Shown in pieces: positions 1 to 7,576 of a stretch of 64,000 nt of DNA; the stretch's first letter is position 1; each line of letters begins with the position of its first letter. The DNA is taken from positions 806,001-870,000 of the forward strand of contig NC_021294.1 of NCBI RefSeq assembly GCF_000402035.1, given 5' to 3'. The notes under the pieces were generated by a model. It was given only the letters and a program-made list of their open reading frames with translations. It was not told the DNA's origin and did not search any database. Both the position numbers and the translations under genes were made by a program. This DNA comes from Caballeronia insecticola (GTDB lineage Bacteria; Pseudomonadota; Gammaproteobacteria; Burkholderiales; Burkholderiaceae).

Positions 1-74
1 AGCGCGGGTTCGTCGTCGAGCGAGAAGCTGTCTGCCTGGCGGTCGATCACGGCGAGTTGTTGGTTGGTTGACAT
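1..74 (-). CDS. N-terminus of unknown protein, cut by window edge
   Basis: An ATG at 74 opens a reading frame that runs leftward off the window; only about 24 residues are visible, starting MSTNQQLAVIDRQADSF. A GGAG ribosome binding site lies about 6 bases upstream. The visible residues do not identify a family and do not carry the ELDRRAMSA-GG leader seen in the two nearby precursor genes. A sigma-54-type promoter at 141-155 points at this gene, so it probably belongs to the same regulon as the exporter locus. A kinase partner for the PP2C and FHA proteins would fit the context, but nothing in the visible sequence shows that. Confidence 0.6.
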   Translation of the reverse strand, partial: MSTNQQLAVIDRQADSFSLDDEPA

Positions 75-99
75 GGCGGGCTCCGATTCTTTTTCGCTT

Positions 100-123
100 G
101 GCGCCATGTGTTTGTCTGGCGCC
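100..123 (-). promoter_or_regulatory. Hairpin in 5' leader of the edge gene
   Basis: GGCGCCA at 100-106 pairs perfectly with TGGCGCC at 117-123, loop 10 bases. It lies between the predicted sigma-54 start point (near 129) and the ribosome binding site of the gene starting at 74. It could stabilise the leader or affect translation. Function is inferred from position only. Confidence 0.35.
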
Positions 124-140
124 GGGTTGCCCAGTCATTT

Positions 141-155
141 GCATCAACCTTGCCA
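141..155 (-). promoter_or_regulatory. Sigma-54 promoter for the edge gene
   Basis: On the minus strand the sequence reads TGGCAAGGTTGATGC, matching the sigma-54 consensus TGGCAC-N5-TTGC at the invariant GG and GC with the exact 10-base gap. A transcript would start near 129 and give a leader of about 55 bases. It is one of three such elements in the exporter locus. Confidence 0.6.
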
Positions 156-232
156 GCTTTCTCAAGCCATTGATTTATATCGATAAACTGATTTTGTAGA
201 GTGCTTCGTCGAAGCGTTGTGTTCTGCTTAGG

Positions 233-390
233 CCAACAGTTTTCCCCCGTGTTTGTTGGCTGCCGAGCGCCAGAATCGGTTATCGGCGAAATCGTGATGA
301 ATACCTTGTGAGTGCGGCCCGGCACGCGTGTTAATCGATGTGTTGGATGTTCGCTCGCGCACCAACGCCTGCTGTTGGAGCCGGTCCAAC
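233..390. promoter_or_regulatory. Candidate upstream activator sites between two divergent sigma-54 promoters
   Basis: The 476-base gap 75-550 holds no convincing gene. It contains six copies of the half-site CCAAC/GTTGG: 233-237, 255-259, 342-346, 362-366, 374-378 and 386-390. The last three form a regular CCAAC-N7-GTTGG-N7-CCAAC array, and 374-390 is also a perfect GTTGGA-N5-TCCAAC palindrome. These sites lie about 80-105 bp from the leftward promoter and 100-130 bp from the rightward one, the usual distance for enhancer-binding proteins. Two further copies lie at the same distance from the third promoter (14012-14021). The likely ligand is the activator encoded at 2368-3678; binding is inferred. 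Confidence 0.4.
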
Positions 391-489
391 TGATCGGCTT
401 GTGACGGCCCGACGCGACCGGTCGTGCGATGCCTTCGAAGCCCCGTCCGCCTTGCCATTCGCCGGAAAACACTAATGGACCGCTTGCGC

Positions 490-505
490 CGGCACAGGCC
501 TTGCA
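490..505 (+). promoter_or_regulatory. Sigma-54 promoter for first precursor gene
   Basis: The sequence CGGCACAGGCCTTGCA matches the sigma-54 consensus TGGCAC-N5-TTGC at every position but the first, with GG at 491-492 and GC at 503-504. The start point would be near 516, about 35 bases before the ATG at 551. This is the best match of the three elements. Confidence 0.75.
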
Positions 506-550
506 TTAGTCCGTGCGTCCTGCTTCTCAGGCCATTCACGGAGAGCCGAA

Positions 551-883
551 ATGAGCGTCATCACCATCACCGATCTCGAATACGACTGCGAACTCGATCG
601 CCGGGCGATGTCGGCCATTAGCGGCGGCGGTGGCGCACCCTGGGTGTATGGCTGGATCACGCCGTTCACGGGCCAGTCGTCGGGTGGGGGCGGCGGCGTC
701 GCGGCGGTGAACATCATCGATGTCACCAACAACATCTACGAGACGACCAACAACATCACCAACACCACGGTCTCGGTCGCGCAGATGATCAACCAGTTCC
801 AGAGCGTCAACGTCAGCAACACCGGCAACGGCGCGACGCTTGCCGTCAACCCGAACTCGGTTGCGGGAAATCGCGCGGGCTAG
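551..883 (+). CDS. Double-glycine leader precursor 1
   Basis: A 110-residue precursor, likely exported by the neighbouring C39-type transporter. Residues 1-26 form the leader: the block ELDRRAMSA is followed by I-S-G-G, with Gly-Gly at 25-26 and two more glycines after it. The same leader, aligned without gaps, begins the protein at 13516-13818. The mature part (about 84 residues) is Gly-, Asn- and Thr-rich, has a GGGGG run, and holds two near-copies of a seven-residue unit (TNNIYET, TNNITNT), suggesting a beta-rich structural or self-assembling peptide rather than a globular enzyme. The start is supported by GGAGAG at -12 to -7. Whether it is a bacteriocin, a fibre subunit or a signal cannot be told from sequence. 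Confidence 0.75.
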   Translation: MSVITITDLEYDCELDRRAMSAISGGGGAPWVYGWITPFTGQSSGGGGGVAAVNIIDVTNNIYETTNNITNTTVSVAQMINQFQSVNVSNTGNGATLAVNPNSVAGNRAG

Positions 884-996
884 GCGGCATGGCGGTGCAT
901 ATCCGACGTTCACTGCAGCGCGTGTTGGTACACAATGGGCGAGACCGGCGGCCGCGCCTGCCCGACGCCACGCCACCCAGCATTCCGGAGGTTGCC

Positions 997-1767
997 GTGA
1001 CCTTCACCACCGAATTTCGATGGACGTCCGCCGCCCGCACCGACACCGGCTGCGTGCGGCAGATCAACGAAGACGCGCTGCTCGATGCGCCCGAGCGCGG
1101 CCTGTGGGCCGTTGCCGACGGCATGGGCGGACACGCGGTCGGTGATCTGGCGAGCCGCATGGTGATCGAGAGCCTGACGAAAGTGACGGGGACGAACGGA
1201 CTTGCCAGCGTCGTCGCCGATGCGCGCACGCGTCTTCTCGATGTCAACGACGTCCTGCGCGCGGAAGCGGCGCGGCGGCTGGTGTCGCGCATCGGCAGCA
1301 CGGTGGTGCTGCTCGCGGCGCGCGACCGCGCATGCGGTTATGTGTGGGCGGGCGACAGCCGCATCTATCTATTGCGGCGCGGCCGGCTCGTGCAACTGAC
1401 GCGCGATCATAGTCATGTGGAAGAACTGAAGGCGCGCGGGCAACTGACGGCCGAGGAAGCGCTGCATCATCCGGCGCAACATTTGATTACGCGCGCTGTC
1501 GGCGCACTCGATGTGCTCGAACTCGACGAAAACACGCTCGAGCTGAAAGACGGCGACACGTTTCTGCTATGCAGCGACGGCTTGTCGAACGAAGTCAGCG
1601 AAGCGGAAATGGCGAGTGAGTTGGCGCCGGGGAACTGCGAAATCGCGGCGCAGCGGTTGCTGGAGATCGCGCTGGCGAGAGGCGGGCGCGACAATATTTC
1701 GGTGGTTGTCGCGCACGCGGAGGATTTGATGGCGTCGGACAAGACGCAGGTGAATCCGGGGGTTTAA
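997..1767 (+). CDS. PP2C-family Ser/Thr protein phosphatase
   Basis: This 256-residue single-domain PP2C-type phosphatase would remove phosphate from Ser/Thr residues using two metal ions. The metal-binding motifs are all present: NEDA near the start, VADGMGGH, GDSRIYLLR, DGLSNEV and GRDNISVVV. The length fits stand-alone Stp/PppA-type enzymes. I chose the GTG at 997 because CCGGAGG sits 5-6 bases before it; the longer frame from 889 lacks a binding site. It lies 113 bases after precursor 1 on the same strand and is probably cotranscribed from the sigma-54 promoter. Together with the double-FHA protein at 8928 it resembles the kinase-phosphatase-FHA switch of type VI secretion. The matching kinase is not in the window. 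Confidence 0.9.
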   Translation: MTFTTEFRWTSAARTDTGCVRQINEDALLDAPERGLWAVADGMGGHAVGDLASRMVIESLTKVTGTNGLASVVADARTRLLDVNDVLRAEAARRLVSRIGSTVVLLAARDRACGYVWAGDSRIYLLRRGRLVQLTRDHSHVEELKARGQLTAEEALHHPAQHLITRAVGALDVLELDENTLELKDGDTFLLCSDGLSNEVSEAEMASELAPGNCEIAAQRLLEIALARGGRDNISVVVAHAEDLMASDKTQVNPGV

Positions 1768-1773
1768 GGGGCT

Positions 1774-2031
1774 TCAAGGATGCCGGCGTTGCTGAGTCAG
1801 CATATACGCGCGCAGAAGCCGGTTGATGCGCGTCTGATACCCCTTCCCTTGCTGGCGAAACCATTCGAGCACGTCGGCGTCCAGCCGCATCGTGACGGCT
1901 TGCTTGGGCGGCACGTGCAGTTCCGCCTGCTCGAAGAATGCGTCGCCCAGTTCCGGCATGTCCGAAAAATCGATATCGGCGTCCTTCATCTTCGCCAATC
2001 GCTTCCAGTCAGTTCCCGATTTCTTGCTCAT
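1774..2031 (-). CDS. brnA: BrnA-type antitoxin
   Basis: An 85-residue antitoxin that binds and neutralises BrnT and usually represses its own operon. The C-terminal half has the BrnA ribbon-helix-helix signature: TMRLDADVLEWFRQQGKGYQ followed by TRINRLLRAYM. The ATG at 2031 lies inside the end of brnT, giving a 23-base overlap typical of the toxin-first brnTA order and implying translational coupling. It converges with the PP2C gene, with only 6 bases between the two coding regions. Confidence 0.92.
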   Translation of the reverse strand: MSKKSGTDWKRLAKMKDADIDFSDMPELGDAFFEQAELHVPPKQAVTMRLDADVLEWFRQQGKGYQTRINRLLRAYMLTQQRRHP

Positions 2032-2287
2032 ATCTTCTCGCTTCGTGTCTGGCTGCCTTGCGCGCCGAGATGATCCGGATGACATCGCCATATCGCTCTA
2101 CATAAACCACGATGCCCACCAGTTCCTTCATCCAGCCCAAAGCGATCCAGCGCTCCTCTCCGTAGGCTTCACGCCGATCCAGCCAGGTCAACACCGGATG
2201 ATTGAACACGTCCACTGCATCTCGAAAATCGATTCCGTGCTTTCGAATGTTGGTTTGATTTTTCGTTTCATCCCATTCGAAATGCAC
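2009..2287 (-). CDS. brnT: BrnT-type toxin ribonuclease
   Basis: A 92-residue toxin of the BrnT family, a RelE-like ribonuclease that inhibits translation. Family hallmarks are the opening FEWDETKNQTNIRKHGIDF, the central EERWIALG and the C-terminal RIISARKAARHEARRYE. Full length, with no missing motif. It precedes brnA and overlaps it. The pair sits downstream of the sigma-54 activator gene on the same strand but has its own promoter region (2297-2348), so it may be an independent insertion that stabilises the exporter locus. Confidence 0.92.
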   Translation of the reverse strand: MHFEWDETKNQTNIRKHGIDFRDAVDVFNHPVLTWLDRREAYGEERWIALGWMKELVGIVVYVERYGDVIRIISARKAARHEARRYEQEIGN

Positions 2288-2296
2288 ACGCGACCT

Positions 2297-2348
2297 GTAT
2301 TGACGTTTGTATGTACATTTTGCGCCGACTCGTACTCCGCGTCAATAC
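2297..2348 (-). promoter_or_regulatory. brnTA promoter with flanking inverted repeat
   Basis: GTATTGACG at 2297-2305 and CGTCAATAC at 2340-2348 form a perfect 9-base inverted repeat with 34 bases between. On the minus strand the distal arm contains a -35-like TTGACG, followed after 17 bases by CAAAAT as a weak -10. ATGTACAT at 2311-2318 is a second palindrome between the arms. BrnA is known to autoregulate by binding repeats at its promoter; this is the natural candidate operator. Confidence 0.5.
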
Positions 2349-2367
2349 GGCAATCGCCGCACGCCCT

Positions 2368-3678
2368 CTACTCCTCCGCCTCCCGACTCTTCTGCGCCGC
2401 CAGCCGAAACTCCTTCGAATGCAGCCCGTGCTTCTTCAAAAGCATCTGCAGATGCGAGCGGTTCATCTCATAGCGCCGCGCCAGTTCCGCCACCGTGCCG
2501 CCCGTTTCCTGCAAGCCGCGTTCTAGAAACGCGCGCTCGGCCTCATCGCTTGCGACGCGCTTCGCCTCCGCCAGCGAACTCGCCGTGGTGACGCCGTTGC
2601 CGCTCGCCGCCGGTCCGCTCACGGCCAGCGTCAACGACGACTTCGGCCGTACATCCACCGGCAAATGCTCGAGATCGGCCATATCGCCGGCAAGACAAGT
2701 CAGCCGGTACACCACATTGCGCAACTCGCGAATGTTGCCGCGATACTCATAGTTGCGCAGAAAATCGCGCAGACGCGGCGACATCTTCACCGGCCGGCGC
2801 TTCAAGGTCGCCGCGGCTTCATCGCCGAAATAGGACAGCAACAGCGGAATCTCGTCGCGACGCTCGCGCAAGGATGGCAGCGTTAGATGAATCACGCTCA
2901 GCCGATAGAACAAGTCCTCGCGGAAACGCCCTTCATCGCAGAACTTGCGCAAATTGCGATTCGTCGCCGCGACGATGCGCGTATCCACCGCAATCGGTTC
3001 ATCCGAACCCACGCGCTGAATCTCGTGCGCTTCGAGTACACGCAGCAGCTTCACTTGCCCCGATAACGGCAACTCGCCGATTTCATCGAGAAAGATCGTG
3101 CCCGTATGCGCGCTTTCGAATTTGCCCTTGCGATCGTTCGTGGCGCCGGTGAATGCGCCCTTGCGATGCCCGAACAATTCCGACTCCAGCAGATTGTCCG
3201 GAATCGCGCCGCAGTTCACCGAGATATACGGCTTGTCCGCGCGCGAACCGTTCGCGTGAATGACCTTCGCCATCAGTTCCTTGCCGGTGCCGCTTTCGCC
3301 GTCGATTAGTACGGGCAGATCGGTCGGCGCGGCTTTCTCCGCGATTTCCAGCGCTTCGAGCAACTTCGGGTTGTCGCCGAACGTGCCTTCGAAGACGAAG
3401 CTGCGTTCGAGCAACGCGCGGCGCCGCGCACCCGGCGACATATCGCGCTTCGGCTCCGCGGCGGCCGCCTGCACGAAACGCTCTTTGTGCGACATCTGCA
3501 TGACTTCGTCGCGCAGCGCGCTTGCCTGCCGCAAGAGCTTTTCGATTTCGGGACGCTCGAGTCGCGAGGTCCAGCGAAGTGTCGAGCGCAATATCTCGAT
3601 CTTCTCGATGAGCCCCGCATACGAAATCGCCGATGTGGGCGCCGCGCTGTCGCTTTCCGGTTGATCGAGTATTTTCAT
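2368..3678 (-). CDS. Sigma-54-dependent activator of the exporter locus
   Basis: A 436-residue enhancer-binding protein that would use ATP hydrolysis to open sigma-54 promoters. Residues about 95-330 are the AAA+ domain: Walker A GESGTGKE at 127-134, GAFTGA at 174-179 contacting sigma-54, Walker [10 protein letters not shown] near 194-202. A Fis-type helix-turn-helix lies near the C-terminus ([20 protein letters not shown]). The N-terminal 95 residues are a helical segment with no receiver, GAF or PAS domain, so the signal is unknown. The ATG overlaps the exporter stop codon as ATGA, chosen over longer frames for this coupling. Three sigma-54 promoters in the locus are its likely targets. Confidence 0.93.
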   Translation of the reverse strand: MKILDQPESDSAAPTSAISYAGLIEKIEILRSTLRWTSRLERPEIEKLLRQASALRDEVMQMSHKERFVQAAAAEPKRDMSPGARRRALLERSFVFEGTFGDNPKLLEALEIAEKAAPTDLPVLIDGESGTGKELMAKVIHANGSRADKPYISVNCGAIPDNLLESELFGHRKGAFTGATNDRKGKFESAHTGTIFLDEIGELPLSGQVKLLRVLEAHEIQRVGSDEPIAVDTRIVAATNRNLRKFCDEGRFREDLFYRLSVIHLTLPSLRERRDEIPLLLSYFGDEAAATLKRRPVKMSPRLRDFLRNYEYRGNIRELRNVVYRLTCLAGDMADLEHLPVDVRPKSSLTLAVSGPAASGNGVTTASSLAEAKRVASDEAERAFLERGLQETGGTVAELARRYEMNRSHLQMLLKKHGLHSKEFRLAAQKSREAEE

Positions 3679-6600
3679 GCTGCGCTCAGTTGCTTCTGCA
3701 CGAGTTGGTAGTACATGCCTTTTCTCGCGACGAGTTCGTCGTGCTTGCCCTGCTCGACGATGCCGCCTTCGTACAGCACGAGAATCTTGTCGGCACGCAT
3801 GATGGTGGACAGCCGGTGCGCGATGATGACCGCCGTGCGCCCCTTCAAAATCTCCTGCATGTTGCCGAGAATATTGCTCTCCGATTGCGTATCGAGCGCA
3901 GACGTCGCTTCGTCGAATACGAGCAGACGCGGATCGTGATACAGCGCGCGCGCAATGCAAAGCCTTTGAATCTGCCCGCCCGACAGACCCACGCCGCGCT
4001 CGCCCACGACCTGCTCATAACCGAGCGGCATCTTCACGATGAACGCGTGCGCGTCGGCCATCTTCGCGACTTCTTCGATGCGCCTCCTGTCCGGCGTTTC
4101 ATCGCCGCTCGCGATGTTCTCCGCGATCGTTCCCGAGAACAGCAGGTTACTCTGCATCACATAGCCGATCTGCGCTCTGAAAAAACCTTTGTCGATGACG
4201 TTGATGTCATAGCCATCCACTGTCATCTTGCCTTCGCTCGGCGCATAGAAACCGACGAGCAACTTGGCGAGCGTCGTCTTGCCCGAACCGCTGCGCCCTA
4301 CAACGGCAATCAGCTCGCCCGGCTTGATATCGAAGCTGATGTTTTCCAACACGTAAGGCGTCTCGCCATCGCCGTAACGGAAGTACACGCCGTTGAAGCT
4401 GATATCGCCTTGCAGGTCGGGCAGCATCACGCGTTGCTGCATGTCCTGCGCCTTCTGTTCCGGCTCGATGTCGAGCACATCGCCGAGACGCTCCATCGCG
4501 ACGCCCGCGTCGTTCAGCAAACTCCACAAGTTGATGAGGCCCATCAACGGCGCAAGCACGCTGCCCATATACGCGTTGAACGCGATCAGTTGCCCGATGG
4601 TCAGTTCGCGCGCCAGCACGAGATTCGCGCCGACCCACAGCACGCCGATGGTCGTCGCCGCGTTCAGCAACTGGCTGCACAGGCCTACCGCGATATTGAA
4701 ACGCTGCGACTTGTACTGCACTTCTAGCGACTTCGCGTACTTCTTCTCCCACTTCATGCGCACCGCGCGCTCGATGCCCATGCCCTTCACCGTCTCCACG
4801 CCGCCGAGCGCTTCCATCAGATAGGAGCGCGCGTCCGTGCCCGCCGAGAAGGTCTCGCGCGCGTTCTGCTTGATGCGCGGCGTCGCGAGAATCGTGAGCC
4901 CCATCATCGGGATCACGAACGCGATCAGCAGAAACGTCAGCTTCACGTTATAGAGGAACATGATCGTGAAGTAGATGAAGATCATCAGCAGATTCAGCAC
5001 GGTCGTCACTGTCGACTCCGTGAGGAACGCGCGAATGGTGTGATTCTCCTGAAAACGCGCGAACACGTCGCCGGTCTTGCGCTTGGCGAAGAAGCCGAAG
5101 GGCAGCGAGAACGTGTGCTTGAAGAACTGCGACATCATCGCGAAGTCCATGTTGCGCACCATGAAGTTCGCGAGATACGCGCGTATTGTCGCCATCAGTT
5201 GCGTGAACAGACTCGCGATGATCAGCCCGCCGATCAGCACATGCAGCAGACTCACGTTCTGATGCACGATCACGCCGTCGAGTATGTTCTGGATAATGAG
5301 CGGCGGAATCACGCCCAGCACCTGAATGACGAAGGTCGCGAGAAAGAGGTGCAGCAGGATCTTTTTATACGGCTTCAGATAGCCGACGAAACGCAGCCAC
5401 GGCGAGCGCGACACTTCTTTCTGCGTCAGGTCCTGTCCAGGCGTGAACAGCAGACACGTGCCGCTCCAGCCGCGCTCGAACTCGCCGACCGTCATTTTCC
5501 TGAAGCCGATGGCCGGGTCCGCGACCCACACGTTATCCTTCGACGTGCCATAGACAATGATGTAGTGATAGCCCTCCCAATGCGCGATAAACGGCATCTC
5601 GAAGGCGCGCAGCGATTCGAACGTGCACTGCACGCCGCGCGTCGTGAAGCCGAGCGATTCGCCCGCGCGCGCGAGCGAGTCGAGCGTCGCGCCCTGCGTC
5701 GTCACGTTGGCGAGTTCGCGCAGCTTGCCGAGCGTCATGTTGATGCCGTAGTGACGGCAGATCATCGCGAGGCACGCGGCGCCGCAATCCATCTCCTCTG
5801 CCTGCTCGACCCACGCGAAACGCTTGATCACGCGCTCGCCGAGTTCGGGCTTCGTGTGCAGATCGAGCATGGCCGGCAGCTTGCGGCGCTCGTGGAGTTT
5901 CTTCTGCCGCTGAATCTCGCGCTCGGTAAAACGGATGCGCTCTTCCAGCACCTCGCGCAGCTTCACATTGCGCTCGATGATGAAATGCACCGTCTTCTCG
6001 GGAATCACGAGCAGGCGCGTATCGACGCTCGCGATCGCCGAGGCCATCTGTTCCTGGCGCATCACGCACGCTTTTTCGCCGAAGATTTCGCCCGGACCGA
6101 GCGTGGCAAGCAGATGCTGTTCGCCGCCCTCTTCACGCACGATGCGCACTTCGCCCTGACGCACGACATAGAGACGCCGGTCTTCGCGCGAATCCTGCTT
6201 GAGGATTTCCTTGCCCTCGCCCACGCGCTTCACGCCGACGCTGCGCACGCACTCTTCGAGTTCGGCGCGATCCAGTTTGCCGCGCAAATCGAAGAGCTTC
6301 GCGACGAAGCCGCCTGCCGAACTGATCGCGACATAGCTCGTAATGAACGCAAGCGCGGCCGGATTCTTCGCGATCACGGGTTCGATCGCGAGACGTGGAA
6401 TATAGAGCAGCTCGGTCTTGCCGGAAGAACGCACCGACGATTCATGGCGATAGTCGCGCAGCATCGCGATATCCGCGAAGGTCTCGCGCTCCTTCTTCAC
6501 GCCCATGCTGATTTCTTTGCCGTGCTCCTCCGTGAAGATGCGCACGGAGCCCGCCTTCACGATAAAGAGCCCGTCGGCCGCATCGCCTGCGTTGCAGACA

Positions 6601-6734
6601 GTCTCGCCGAAACCGAAGCGGCGCGACTCCGCGTGCACGGCCAGTTGCTCGATTTCCTCGCGCGAGAACGGCGAAAGAATCTCTACCGCTGCTAAGAAGT
6701 CGGCAGGGGAATCAAGGCTCGATGGAGCATCCAT
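3675..6734 (-). CDS. C39 peptidase-containing ABC exporter with two CNB-like domains
   Basis: A 1019-residue inner-membrane exporter expected to cleave Gly-Gly leaders and pump the mature peptide into a type I channel. Domains in order: two cyclic-nucleotide-binding-like folds (about 20-135 and 150-265), C39 peptidase (about 305-430), transmembrane domain (about 450-740) and ATPase (about 775-1019). The peptidase looks active: Q311, C317 in QAEEMDCGAACLAM, H390 in HYIIVYG, D406 in VADPA. The ATPase has GRSGSGKT at 813-820, LSGGQ at 917-921, LLVFDEA and the IIAHR loop. Neither CNB domain has a textbook phosphate-binding cassette, so nucleotide binding is doubtful. A CNB-peptidase-ABC layout occurs in NHLM-type peptide exporters, but the substrates here have a different leader. 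The start at 6734 is 17 bases after the parvulin stop; its binding site is weak. Confidence 0.95.
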   Translation of the reverse strand: MDAPSSLDSPADFLAAVEILSPFSREEIEQLAVHAESRRFGFGETVCNAGDAADGLFIVKAGSVRIFTEEHGKEISMGVKKERETFADIAMLRDYRHESSVRSSGKTELLYIPRLAIEPVIAKNPAALAFITSYVAISSAGGFVAKLFDLRGKLDRAELEECVRSVGVKRVGEGKEILKQDSREDRRLYVVRQGEVRIVREEGGEQHLLATLGPGEIFGEKACVMRQEQMASAIASVDTRLLVIPEKTVHFIIERNVKLREVLEERIRFTEREIQRQKKLHERRKLPAMLDLHTKPELGERVIKRFAWVEQAEEMDCGAACLAMICRHYGINMTLGKLRELANVTTQGATLDSLARAGESLGFTTRGVQCTFESLRAFEMPFIAHWEGYHYIIVYGTSKDNVWVADPAIGFRKMTVGEFERGWSGTCLLFTPGQDLTQKEVSRSPWLRFVGYLKPYKKILLHLFLATFVIQVLGVIPPLIIQNILDGVIVHQNVSLLHVLIGGLIIASLFTQLMATIRAYLANFMVRNMDFAMMSQFFKHTFSLPFGFFAKRKTGDVFARFQENHTIRAFLTESTVTTVLNLLMIFIYFTIMFLYNVKLTFLLIAFVIPMMGLTILATPRIKQNARETFSAGTDARSYLMEALGGVETVKGMGIERAVRMKWEKKYAKSLEVQYKSQRFNIAVGLCSQLLNAATTIGVLWVGANLVLARELTIGQLIAFNAYMGSVLAPLMGLINLWSLLNDAGVAMERLGDVLDIEPEQKAQDMQQRVMLPDLQGDISFNGVYFRYGDGETPYVLENISFDIKPGELIAVVGRSGSGKTTLAKLLVGFYAPSEGKMTVDGYDINVIDKGFFRAQIGYVMQSNLLFSGTIAENIASGDETPDRRRIEEVAKMADAHAFIVKMPLGYEQVVGERGVGLSGGQIQRLCIARALYHDPRLLVFDEATSALDTQSESNILGNMQEILKGRTAVIIAHRLSTIMRADKILVLYEGGIVEQGKHDELVARKGMYYQLVQKQLSAA

Positions 6735-6751
6735 GTCGTGATGTGCAGGGT

Positions 6752-7504
6752 TTAGCGAGCTTCGATGACATGTTCCTGCGCGCGCGTCACCATCCATTCC
6801 TCGCGCAGCAGACGGCGAATTTCGGCGGATACGTCCTCATCGAGCTTGGCGGGATACTTCGCCGTCACCGCAAAAATCTCGTACGACGATCCATCCGCCG
6901 ACACGAACGGCCCAAGCAGATCACCGATTTCCGCATTGAACACCTTCGCCTCGATATCCGGCTTCAGTTGTCCGCGCATCACGCGGCCAATCACGCCGCC
7001 TTCGTCGCGCGTGTCGGCAAGCGAGTGCTCGCGCGCCATGTCGGCGAAGCTGTCGGGGTCGTCGTTCAAATACGAAATCATTTCCTTCGCGCTGCCTTCG
7101 GTGTCGAGCAGAATGTGACTCACCTCGATGCTGTCGAACTTCGGCGAATTGAGCTGGAAATATTCCTCTATCTCGCGGCTCGTGCCGACCTTCTCCAGCA
7201 TCTTCTCCTGATAAAGCGAGTCGGTGACGAAGACCTCGAACTCGTCGAGACTCACGTGCAGTGCGTCGAGATAGTTGTTCATGTCCGCCGCACGATGCAG
7301 CCCGCGAATGCGGCGGAACTGGTCGGCGCGATTCTGGATTTCCTCGTCGCTGATATCGACGCCCGCTTTCTTCGCCGCGCGCACGGTCAGCTTGTCGCGC
7401 ACCAGTTGCTCGAGCAGGCCGTCGAACTGGCCGCTCAGCTTCAATATCCTGATGAATTCCGCTACGTCGACCACTTCCTCGTCGATACGCACAATCGCCG
7501 TCAT
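6752..7504 (-). CDS. Cytoplasmic parvulin-type prolyl isomerase
   Basis: A 250-residue protein with a SurA-like N-terminal helical part and a PpiC/parvulin domain in the second half (EVSHILLDTEGSAKEM, DPDSFADMAREHS, RDEGGVIGRVMRGQL, VFNAEIGDLLGPF). No signal peptide or membrane segment is present, unlike SurA or PrsA, so it should act in the cytoplasm. Parvulin-like proteins without signals occur in peptide maturation clusters, so it may hold or isomerise the precursor before export. The ATG at 7504 has GGAG five bases upstream. It lies between the adaptor and exporter genes, 17 bases before the latter. Confidence 0.85.
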   Translation of the reverse strand: MTAIVRIDEEVVDVAEFIRILKLSGQFDGLLEQLVRDKLTVRAAKKAGVDISDEEIQNRADQFRRIRGLHRAADMNNYLDALHVSLDEFEVFVTDSLYQEKMLEKVGTSREIEEYFQLNSPKFDSIEVSHILLDTEGSAKEMISYLNDDPDSFADMAREHSLADTRDEGGVIGRVMRGQLKPDIEAKVFNAEIGDLLGPFVSADGSSYEIFAVTAKYPAKLDEDVSAEIRRLLREEWMVTRAQEHVIEAR

Positions 7505-7576
7505 GTCGTTCTCCGTTCGGTTCAAGTTGAATTCCGCAGCATGTTCGCGTTTTGGCGCTCCGGTAACCCCCCTTTC

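Noticed and set aside
47..472. Open frame of 141 codons on the minus strand in the first intergenic gap
   Set aside because: It overlaps two sigma-54 promoters and the repeat half-sites, lacks a binding site and has no protein-like composition.
925..943. Weak GG-N10-GC sequence before the PP2C gene
   Set aside because: Spacing is right but the -12 box reads GGGC and the -24 box has a mismatch; transcription from the precursor promoter explains the gene better.
889..996. N-terminal extension of the PP2C protein from the ATG at 889
   Set aside because: The family domain starts after 997, and CCGGAGG directly before the GTG at 997 fixes the start there.
5040..6695. 551-codon open frame antisense to the exporter gene
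   Set aside because: It mirrors the real gene in high-GC DNA, lacks any recognisable domain and is rich in Arg, His and Ala as such antisense frames are.
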